Shown piece by piece: positions 25,590 through 32,620 of a DNA stretch of 64,000 nucleotides (its first letter is position 1; every line of letters begins with the position of its first letter). This DNA comes from Novosphingobium cyanobacteriorum (GTDB lineage Bacteria; Pseudomonadota; Alphaproteobacteria; Sphingomonadales; Sphingomonadaceae). The notes beneath the pieces were generated by a model. It did no database searches. It had not been told where the DNA came from and saw nothing but the letters and a program-made list of their open reading frames with translations. Where the stretch lies: the NCBI RefSeq assembly GCF_029436685.1, contig NZ_JAROCY010000015.1, forward strand, positions 57,261 to 121,260. Reading direction: 5' to 3'. Both the position numbers and the translations under genes were made by a program.

Positions 25590-26135
25590 ATGGCCGATCT
25601 TGAGGCGCGGATTGCCAGGCTGGAGGCCGAATCGCAGATTCGCCAGCTGGTCGCGCGCTACAGCTTCGATATCGACGACCGCCGGGTGGAAGCGGTGCGC
25701 GCGCTGTTCGCGCCCGACGCGGTGCTGCGTTCGCACGACGGGGTGATGCAGGCCGAGGGGGTAGACGCGATCATGGCGCAGTTCGACGGGCGCTTTGCCG
25801 TGCTCGGGCCGGGCCACCATGTGATGCACGACATCCAGATCGACTTCGTGAGCGAGAACGAGGCGACGGGGCGCGTGGCCGGCCATGCCGAGCTGATGCG
25901 CAAGGGGCGGATGATGGTCGCGGCGATCCGCTATGACGACCGCTATCGCCGCACGCCGCAGGGATGGAAATTTGCCGAGCGGGTGATCGGCTTCCTCTAC
26001 TACGTGCCGGTCGAGGCCTATCCCGGCATCCTCGGCGGGCCGGACCGCAACCACGCCTATGACGCGCCGAAGCCGGCCGACTACCCCGAGCGGCTGCCGG
26101 ACTGGATCGCCTATCACCAAGCCCTTGCCGACTGA
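25590..26135 (+). CDS. SnoaL-like (NTF2 fold) protein
   Basis: A 181-residue NTF2-fold protein of the SnoaL_4/ring-hydroxylating beta-subunit-like class. ATG 25590 follows GGGAGA; ATG 25581 is too close to it. The typical pattern is seen: ESQIRQLVARYSFDIDDRRVEAVRALFAPDAV, later GPGHHVMHDIQIDF. Such proteins act as small dehydratases or isomerases or as partner subunits; here, in the same regulon as three alpha-only oxygenases, it could be either. First gene of a four-gene operon. Confidence 0.8.
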   Translation: MADLEARIARLEAESQIRQLVARYSFDIDDRRVEAVRALFAPDAVLRSHDGVMQAEGVDAIMAQFDGRFAVLGPGHHVMHDIQIDFVSENEATGRVAGHAELMRKGRMMVAAIRYDDRYRRTPQGWKFAERVIGFLYYVPVEAYPGILGGPDRNHAYDAPKPADYPERLPDWIAYHQALAD

Positions 26136-26149
26136 GCGGAGCACCACGC

Positions 26150-26449
26150 ATGGCCTTTACCTTCCTATCGCGCTTTCGCATCCGGCCGGACAAGGAGGCG
26201 GAGTTCGTGGCGCTGACCCGCGAGATGGAGGCGCTCGCCCCGTCGGAGCCGGGGACGCTGGGCTACAGGTTCTACCGCCTGGCCGAGCCCGGGATGTTCG
26301 CCGTCTATGAAAGCTTCACCGACGAGGCGGCGGACAAGGCGCACATGGAATATGCGCACAACAAGCCGCTGATCGAGCGCATGATCGCCTGCATGGACGG
26401 GTCCTACACGCGCGAGATGCTGTACGACATCGAGACCGGAGAGGGTTGA
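26150..26449 (+). CDS. ABM-type small monooxygenase/Dabb-fold protein (1)
   Basis: A 99-residue antibiotic-biosynthesis-monooxygenase fold protein. It shows the ferredoxin-like pattern: FLSRFRIRPDKEAEFVALTREM, then GTLGYRFYRLAEPGMFAVYESFTDEAAD and an AHMEYAH helix. Cofactor-free oxygenases of this fold act on phenols and quinols, but many members have no known activity. GGAG precedes ATG 26150. Tandem with a second ABM protein five bases downstream. Confidence 0.8.
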   Translation: MAFTFLSRFRIRPDKEAEFVALTREMEALAPSEPGTLGYRFYRLAEPGMFAVYESFTDEAADKAHMEYAHNKPLIERMIACMDGSYTREMLYDIETGEG

Positions 26450-26454
26450 ACGGC

Positions 26455-26751
26455 ATGGCCGGAAAGAGCTTCATCGCGCAGCTGCGCGCGAAACCCGAGA
26501 AGCGCGAGGAACTGATCGCGCTGCAGACCGAGCTGAAGGCGCTGGTGTTCGAGCATGAGCCGGGCGCGTTGGTCTATGAACTGTTCCAGTCGGAAGAGGA
26601 CCCCGACCTGTTCCAGTGCGTGGCGACGTTCAGGGACGAGGCAGCGTTCGACACGCACATGCACATCGACTTCCACGACAGGCTGGTGCCGCCGATCCTG
26701 GCGTGCCTGGCCGAGGACATGAGCATCGCGTTCTACAAGTCGCTGGGTTGA
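26455..26751 (+). CDS. ABM-type small monooxygenase/Dabb-fold protein (2)
   Basis: A 98-residue paralogue of the preceding protein: FIAQLRAKPEKREELIALQTEL, ALVYELFQSEEDPDLFQCVATFRDEAAFDTH. ATG 26455 (behind GAGAGGG) is preferred to TTG 26446. The two tandem proteins may form a heterodimer, since this fold is obligately dimeric; that is inference. Confidence 0.8.
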   Translation: MAGKSFIAQLRAKPEKREELIALQTELKALVFEHEPGALVYELFQSEEDPDLFQCVATFRDEAAFDTHMHIDFHDRLVPPILACLAEDMSIAFYKSLG

Positions 26752-26767
26752 GCCGGGGTTGCTGCAG

Positions 26768-28663
26768 ATGAAGATAACGTTCGGCCGCGCTGCGGCGCTT
26801 TCCGGGCTGGCGGCGCTGGCGATCTCGGTGGGGCTCAACGCCGCGCCGCCCGCGCCCAAGCGGATCAAGTCCACCGACGAGTTCCAGGTGCACGATACGC
26901 CGCGGATCGACCCGGAGACCGCGCCGGGCAGGCCGCTGTGGGAGCAGAACTGCGCGATTTGCCACCTGGGCGGGGTGCCCAAGGCACCCTCGCCCGCGTT
27001 CCTCGGCATGCTGGCCCCCGATGCGATCGTGACCGCGCTGACCAGCGGGGTGATGAAGGCGCAGGGAGCAACCCTTTCGGCGGAGCAGAAGGTGCAGGTG
27101 GCCGAATACCTGACCCGTACGCCCTATGCATCGTACCAGCGCCCTGCCCCGCCGCCGCGGTGCGAGGGCGCAGCGGCACAGTTCGACATGAGCGATCCGC
27201 CCGCCGCGATCGGCTGGGGCCACGACAATCGCCGCTTCGTGCCCGCCGGTATCGCCGGGCTGGCCAAGGCGGACGTGCCGAAGCTGAAGCTGAAATGGGC
27301 CTTCGCCTATCCCGCGGCGAACCGCGCCCGGTCCCAGCCGACGCTGGGCTGGGGCACGCTGTTCGTGGGCAGCCAGGACGGCACCGTCTATGCCTTCGAT
27401 CCCGAAAGCGGCTGCACAAAGTGGACCACGCGGCTGAGCGCCGAAGTGCGCACCGCGATCGTGGCGGATGCAGCAACCAAACGGCTCTATTTCGGCGACC
27501 TGCTGGGCAAGGTTCACGCGCTGGATGCGATGACCGGGCAGGAAATCTGGGCCGAGCGCATGAGCGACCATGCCGACGCCACGATCACCGGCACGCCCAC
27601 GCTGGGTGGCGGCATGCTCTATGTGCCGGTGTCGTCGCTGGAAGTGGTGCAGCCGGGCAACCCGAAATACGCCTGCTGTTCGTTCCGAGGATCGGTGGTG
27701 GCGCTGAACCCTGAGACCGGCAAGGAAGCGTGGCGCGCGTGGACTTCCGGCGAGCCGAAGCCGCAGGGCACGACCGCCGAGGGCGCGCAGATCCTTGGAC
27801 CATCCGGTGCGCCGGTGTGGAACAGCCCGACCTATGACGCCAAGACGAACCGCGTCTACTTTGGATCAGGCGAGAACTATTCCACCCCGGCGGACGACAA
27901 TTCTGACGCGGTGTTCGCGGTTGATGCGAAGACCGGGCTGCGGGTGTGGCACACCCAGCTGACCATGGGCGATGCATGGAACGTGGGCTGCATGATCGGG
28001 CTGGGATCGTGCCCCAAGGAAAACGGCCCGGATTATGACGTGGCGGCATCGCCGCTGATGATCGATACCGGCGGCGGCGCGCGGACGCTGGTGATCGGGC
28101 AGAAATCGGGACAGGCCTGGGGCCTTGATCCTGATACGGGCAAGATCCGCTGGGAAACGCGCGTGGGCCATGGCGGCACGCAGGGCGGCGTCCACTTCGG
28201 CATGGCGGCCGAAGGCACGCGCGTATTCGTGCCGGTGAACGACATGGCCGATACCTATGACGGGCGCGTCTATGACGAAAAGCAGCGCGGCGCGGGACTG
28301 CATGCGCTGGATGCCGTGACCGGCAAGGAGCTTTGGTTCGCCCGGGCGCCGGACCTGTGCCGAGGGCGCAGGTTCTGTGATCCGGGCATTTCATCGGCCG
28401 TGACCGCCATCCCCGGCGTGGCTTTCGGCGGGCATCTCGACGGGATGCTGCGCGCCTATGACGCGGACAACGGCAATATACTGTGGCAGGTGGACACGAC
28501 GCAGCCGGTGAGGACAATCGACGGCACCATGGTGGGTGGCGGCAGCATGAGTGGCCCCGGCGCGGCGGTGTGGCAGGGCAAGGTCTTTGTTAATTCCGGC
28601 TATGGCATGTACAGCCACATGGCGGGCAAGGCGGTGCTGCTGGTCTACGAAGCGGCGAAGTGA
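26768..28663 (+). CDS. Periplasmic quinohaemoprotein alcohol dehydrogenase (PVA-dehydrogenase-like)
   Basis: A 631-residue exported PQQ enzyme. After a signal peptide (MKITFGRAAALSGLAALAIS) comes a c-type haem domain with CAICH (Cys62, Cys65, His66), then a propeller with repeated tryptophan-docking stretches such as GTVYAFDPESGCTKWTT, GKVHALDAMTGQEIW and LHALDAVTGKELW. N-terminal haem before the propeller is the layout of polyvinyl-alcohol dehydrogenase (cytochrome), unlike the C-terminal haem of ethanol-type enzymes. It would oxidise a secondary alcohol in the periplasm and pass electrons to cytochromes. Last gene of the regulon operon beginning at 25590. Confidence 0.86.
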   Translation: MKITFGRAAALSGLAALAISVGLNAAPPAPKRIKSTDEFQVHDTPRIDPETAPGRPLWEQNCAICHLGGVPKAPSPAFLGMLAPDAIVTALTSGVMKAQGATLSAEQKVQVAEYLTRTPYASYQRPAPPPRCEGAAAQFDMSDPPAAIGWGHDNRRFVPAGIAGLAKADVPKLKLKWAFAYPAANRARSQPTLGWGTLFVGSQDGTVYAFDPESGCTKWTTRLSAEVRTAIVADAATKRLYFGDLLGKVHALDAMTGQEIWAERMSDHADATITGTPTLGGGMLYVPVSSLEVVQPGNPKYACCSFRGSVVALNPETGKEAWRAWTSGEPKPQGTTAEGAQILGPSGAPVWNSPTYDAKTNRVYFGSGENYSTPADDNSDAVFAVDAKTGLRVWHTQLTMGDAWNVGCMIGLGSCPKENGPDYDVAASPLMIDTGGGARTLVIGQKSGQAWGLDPDTGKIRWETRVGHGGTQGGVHFGMAAEGTRVFVPVNDMADTYDGRVYDEKQRGAGLHALDAVTGKELWFARAPDLCRGRRFCDPGISSAVTAIPGVAFGGHLDGMLRAYDADNGNILWQVDTTQPVRTIDGTMVGGGSMSGPGAAVWQGKVFVNSGYGMYSHMAGKAVLLVYEAAK

Positions 28664-29252
28664 GTGGATGAGGGCACTGTCCAAGCATGTGTCGGCCCTT
28701 GACCCAAACCCTCTTCACTTTCGCGGCGGACGCGTCGTTCAGGGGAGGAATTAGGGAGGTTAATGGGCGATGAGTTCGAGCGGAAGGGCGTGAGGCTCCG
28801 GTTCCCCTGTATTGGCGCACCTTGGCAAAAACACAGCTCGCGTCAGGGATGGCGAAGTCAATGTCGGCTTCGGTCATGACTGCGAAGGGGAGCATGTTGG
28901 GCCAAATAGGACGTAAGAGACCTCGTCCGGCATCGCCTCGCCCTGAGCAAAACAAGTGCGGAAACCCGGATCGTCGTCGAAGAAGGCGAGTGGCATCTGC
29001 ACCGGGTCGGTTTGTCGCAGGCAAATCCATGACGGCCGGCGGCGGCATTGACCCATTCATCGCTATGGCCGAATAGCTTCGGTCCGCAGCTGCACATGAA
29101 AAAGAACCAACGGTCCCGTCTGCATCTCAGATACAGGCACCCTCGGCGATGCAGCGGGTGGGAATAACTCGGACGGTGCAGGCGCGTAAGACTTGATCCT
29201 TGGCGTTGGTAAGCATCTTCGGACCCGCTTACGCTTTCTGTCTGGGATGGGG
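28664..29252. other. Gene-free stretch with a decayed coding remnant
   Basis: No intact gene is visible in this gap between the alcohol dehydrogenase and the TetR gene. Protein-like sequence is found only on the minus strand at about 28836-29011 and is listed separately. The rest shows no recognisable signal; the downstream TetR gene is read towards it. Confidence 0.5.
28836..29011 (-). pseudogene. Remnant resembling the C-terminal part of a type III PLP decarboxylase
   Basis: One frame gives MPLAFFDDDPGFRTCFAQ, then MPDEVSYVLFGPTC; after a small deletion the +1 frame continues MLPFAVMTEADIDFAIPDAS. The FGPTC...LP pattern resembles the end of ornithine/diaminopimelate-type decarboxylases, where GPTCDS supplies active-site residues from the partner subunit. 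The frames break around 28890 and no N-terminal domain is left. Assignment is tentative. Confidence 0.3.
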
Positions 29253-29942
29253 TTAGGTCACGACGTCTTCCGGCAAACGAGTGGGCAAGTATTCCGGCAG
29301 GAAAGTGCGGCAATAGGCCTCACGCGCCCTGCGGGCCTGTTCCTCGTAGGCCTCGGTAATGGTGCCGTGGCGGTGGACAGACAGTGCCCAAAGCGCGTCG
29401 CTGATCACCAGAAGTTCGGTGAAGCGTTCGACCATATCCGGCGCTTCGGGCATCACGAAATGGCTTCGCATCTCTTCCAGCGTGCGCTGCGCCAGTTGAC
29501 GATCGTTTTCCAGATCCCGGCCACGGATGGTTGCGGACAGGCCAGAACCGAGCAGCAGCCGGCGTGCCGGCGCATGGGCGTTGTAGTATTCCAGTCCCTC
29601 GCGATAGCGCAACTGGAGTAATTCTTGCCACGTAGTGAACGGCCCGCTGGGCGGGCAATCGAAACCTGCAACGAAATTGACTAGAAAACGTTCAGAAAGC
29701 GCGATGAAAACCTGACCTGCATCTGAAAAGAAGTGGTAGATAGACGGGGGCGAGATCTCCGCCTCTTCTGCCAGGGTATAGATACTGATTGCGTCCGGTT
29801 CTTGCACCATCAACAGTCGCTCGGCCGCATCGAGAATCGCCTCAAACCTCTGTTGGCTGCGCTTCTGACGAGGCTGGCGGATCAAGTGCTTACGGCCTTG
29901 GGTGGGGGCGTTGAAAGAGGTTGAGGCAGGCGTGGAAGACAT
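29253..29942 (-). CDS. TetR family transcriptional regulator (2)
   Basis: A 229-residue TetR-type regulator; ATG 29942 (MSSTPAST) is preferred to longer in-frame extensions. The helix-turn-helix is SIYTLAEEAEISPPSIYHFF after RFEAILDAAERLL. The C-terminal domain is helical and divergent. Its neighbours are remnants, so its target is not obvious; the divergent regulon elements 4 kb away are one possibility. It could also have controlled the decayed receptor and monooxygenase next to it. Confidence 0.86.
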   Translation of the reverse strand: MSSTPASTSFNAPTQGRKHLIRQPRQKRSQQRFEAILDAAERLLMVQEPDAISIYTLAEEAEISPPSIYHFFSDAGQVFIALSERFLVNFVAGFDCPPSGPFTTWQELLQLRYREGLEYYNAHAPARRLLLGSGLSATIRGRDLENDRQLAQRTLEEMRSHFVMPEAPDMVERFTELLVISDALWALSVHRHGTITEAYEEQARRAREAYCRTFLPEYLPTRLPEDVVT

Positions 29943-30183
29943 GGCGCAATTGTATTCCATCCTCGACGTAGCGCAAGACTGGATCAGAGTATTTTTCCGA
30001 TTTTTATCGAATAATTCCTGACCGGTTAGGCGTTGCATAGGAGTATTGGGGAGAGGGAGGCTCCGCGAGAGGACACTTGGCTGGACAGGGAGATTTGCCT
30101 GAGATCACCCAACCAGGTTGCCGAATTGCGCTTCCCACCCTTGCCGCTTGCACCGTGCGCATCGCTCTTTCACAGGCTGCGCT

Positions 30184-30240
30184 ATGTCGATGAAGTTAGG
30201 TTTCAAGACTGACCTTCTCAACCGGCAGTTGCGCTTCAAC
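30184..30240 (+). pseudogene. TonB-dependent receptor fragment
   Basis: Nineteen codons reading MSMKLGFKTDLLNRQLRFN closely match the receptor-barrel block AGIKTELLDHRLRFN of the 22831-25332 gene. The similarity stops abruptly on both sides, so only a shred of a paralogous receptor is left. Confidence 0.5.
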
Positions 30241-30588
30241 TCATCGACCAGCTATTCAAGGCGCCGAAGTTTTTGGACGCGGGGAACCTGCGGACTGGCC
30301 CTCCGCTGGCGGGCGAAAGCTATCAGGGGCGATGTTGATGGGGCATGCGCCTCTTCATCCTACCCTGATTGCGGACAACTTGGCATCGAACAAGGCGCAG
30401 TGGCGCGGGCTGGGTGGAGCGCGCCGGACGACCGCTGAAAAGTGGCGATCTGCGGAGAAACCTGATCAATGTCATGATCATGTCTTCGCTCTCCCCAGCG
30501 ATCTCGCCAGACCAAGTCAACTGTAAAATCCCGCGCATGTTCGGCATCCAGCTAAGTGCGCGTTCCTCACGCCGCCAGGCCTGGGAGG

Positions 30589-30641
30589 GCGCGCGCGCGC
30601 GAGAGAGAGAGAGAGAGTGTGTGTGTGTGTGTGTGTGTGTG
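30589..30641. repeat. Compound dinucleotide microsatellite (GC)n(GA)n(GT)n
   Basis: Six GC units, then about eight GA units, then about twelve GT units, uninterrupted over 53 bases. Tracts of this length and purity are very rare in bacterial chromosomes. It lies just before the remaining N-terminal piece of the monooxygenase remnant. Confidence 0.95.
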
Positions 30642-30644
30642 ACA

Positions 30645-31367
30645 GATGAAGCCGGCTGGATCGCCCGTTTGGCCCGGGCCGTTGCCAAGGACGATGATGC
30701 GGCCGTCGCCAGACTGTTTCTGCCCGAAGGGATGTGGAGCGATCTGCTCCCGTCCGGCTGATCGCTGGCGACGCATGGGGTGCTGACGCAGTTAGGGCCA
30801 TTGTGGCGCGGCAACCGGTTATTGGCGGCATCTGGGATGCCGCGCTCGTGCTCTGTCAGTCATGCTGCAGAACCCGCTCGGACACGGGTTTCCGTTGCGC
30901 AAGCGGCACGCCAATTGGGTGGTGGCCGCCGCGGCAGTCCCACCGGAAGCACGAGTAAATTCTTGCGAACGGTTTTGCTGTGCTATCACAAGGTTGACGC
31001 TCCTCCGGTCTGATCGCAGCGACGGTATCGCCCTTGAATTCGGCGTGAAGGTGGGGCGGCGACTGAATTCGGGCTGGAGATAGCGGACGGCAGCTCCCCG
31101 CCCGCGGTGATCCTTGCCACCGGGTTCGGGGCGATGGAGGAATGGGTCGAGCGGCTGATTGGCTTCGATGTGGAGCATTACGTGAGGCGCCGCGGGGGCT
31201 TTGGCTGGGGCGTGAAGCGGGATCCCGGTCGGTGGGAAGAAGGTGACATGCGCAATATGTGGATGCCGATGGTGCAGGACGGACGACGGTTCATCGACGG
31301 TTGCCTGGCGCTGGTGCGGTTCCATTGCTGCCTACTTGGGATTCAGCTGAAGGCCCGCTATGAATGG
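30645..31367 (+). pseudogene. Gutted flavin-containing/Baeyer-Villiger-type monooxygenase
   Basis: The first piece, DEAGWIARLARAVAKDDDAA followed by RLFLPEGMWSDLL (30645-30755), resembles the NTF2-like N-terminal extension of bacterial flavin monooxygenases. A second piece in another frame, PPAVILATGFGAMEEWVERL then DMRNMWMPMVQDG and GIQLKAR (31099-31360), matches the C-terminal ATGY...LRNMW...LQLKAR block of the same family. The FAD- and NADPH-binding core is missing: about 240 codons remain of some 600, with frame changes between. The 3' end overlaps the convergent MFS gene. Confidence 0.65.
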
Positions 31368-32508
31368 GGGGTGTCAGAGTCCGATGGTGTCTGGTCTGTC
31401 GCAGCGCCATACCGCCAAGGACGGTGGTGATGGCTGCGGCAAACAGGACAGCCGAGCAGGCAAGCACCAGATCGAGCCCATGTGCGGCGAGCAGTTCCCC
31501 GGTGAGCGTGGGCACGACCGCCGCGCCGAGCAGTTGCGCCGATGCGGCATAGGGCAGGCTACGGCGGGTGGGATCAAGTTCCAGTAGCAGGCCGGACAGC
31601 GCCGGGGTGCCGATCATCCAAGCAACCCCGAAGCCCGCGATCAGCGCCCAGCCAGCCACACCATCCGGTCCGCGCAGCAGCAGGAGCACAAGTGCGGCGA
31701 TGAGGAAAAGGCCTGCAGCCATCACCTGTCGGCTGGAATGACGCCGGGTGCCGAGCGCGATTGCAATAACTGCGCCGATCATCTGGCCCGCCATCGACGC
31801 TGTCAGCCGTGCCGCAACCCCATCTCCGGCAAGTCCTGCCGCCTCCAGCCAGACACCGAAATAGGCCCAGGTACCGACTGCCCCACCGACAAACAAGGCG
31901 CTTGCGGCCAGCGCGACCCAGCCACCGCCAGGCGGGAGACCTGAGCCGCACTCTTCTTGGTGGGGGCGCAGTGTATGCGGCACCAGCAGAAGCAACAGAC
32001 CCGCGGCGGCAGCCATCCCTGCGAGTGCCTGCTGCACCGCCATGGCCGAGGCAGCTGGCGCGAACAGCGAGAAGCCCTGGAGCACGGCGTACTGGCTGGT
32101 CGCCTGAAGCAGCAGGTACGCGCCGCTGGCAGCGTTGACATTGTCACGCCCGGCGATTTGCGTGGCGGCGATGGACACCAGCGCGCCCCCACCCGCCCCG
32201 GCGACGATGCGCGTGATGAAAAGTGTCAAGGCGAAGGGCGCAAGGTTGCCAAAGACCAGCAACACAAGTCCAAGCAAGCCTACGATCCGAGCAGGCCAGC
32301 GGCGCAGGAGGGCAATCCCTCCCACGCTGCCGAATGCGATCGCGCTGATTTCCGCCGCTGCCAGCGAGCCGAGCCGGGCCTCATCGATTAATCCTTGATG
32401 GACATAGGCGCCATAGAGCAGGGGCTGGACACCGAGCACGATCAGCCCGGCAGTTCCAACGATCAGGCCGGGTAGCAGTGGCGGGCGCGGCTTGTCTGCT
32501 TCGGTCAA
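31291..32508 (-). CDS. MFS transporter
   Basis: A 405-residue integral membrane protein with about twelve hydrophobic helices (for example LIVGTAGLIVLGVQPLLYGA, ALFVGGAVGTWAYFGVWLEA). TTG 32508 is chosen because AAAGGGGA lies five bases upstream; the longer frame to 32586 has no ribosome site. RRWPARIVGLLGLVLLVFG fits the motif-A loop region. The substrate is unknown. It follows the TonB receptor at 32621 by 112 bases on the same strand, suggesting a two-membrane uptake pair. Its 3' end runs over the decayed monooxygenase. Confidence 0.84.
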   Translation of the reverse strand: MTEADKPRPPLLPGLIVGTAGLIVLGVQPLLYGAYVHQGLIDEARLGSLAAAEISAIAFGSVGGIALLRRWPARIVGLLGLVLLVFGNLAPFALTLFITRIVAGAGGGALVSIAATQIAGRDNVNAASGAYLLLQATSQYAVLQGFSLFAPAASAMAVQQALAGMAAAAGLLLLLVPHTLRPHQEECGSGLPPGGGWVALAASALFVGGAVGTWAYFGVWLEAAGLAGDGVAARLTASMAGQMIGAVIAIALGTRRHSSRQVMAAGLFLIAALVLLLLRGPDGVAGWALIAGFGVAWMIGTPALSGLLLELDPTRRSLPYAASAQLLGAAVVPTLTGELLAAHGLDLVLACSAVLFAAAITTVLGGMALRQTRHHRTLTPPIHSGPSAESQVGSNGTAPAPGNRR

Positions 32509-32620
32509 GCGTATCCCCTTTCGCCGCGCATCTGGGTTGCGACATATATTGCATTCATTCCAGCGATGTCCCCACCAGTCAACCATCAGGAAGAAATTAA
32601 CGGATATTTATCTGAATATA

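Larger units (their letters stand above)
29943..31290. other. Gene graveyard without intact genes
   Basis: About 1.35 kb without a convincing intact gene. It contains a TonB-receptor fragment (30184-30240), protein-like but unassignable pieces near 30320-30560, a dinucleotide microsatellite (30589-30641) and a gutted flavin monooxygenase (30645-31367). Reading frames change every 100-200 bases, which indicates decay rather than short genes. Confidence 0.6.

Noticed and set aside
30589..30641. Microsatellite considered as a CRISPR or phase-variable promoter
   Set aside because: There are no spacer-repeat units and no intact gene starts at a spacing that slippage could switch.
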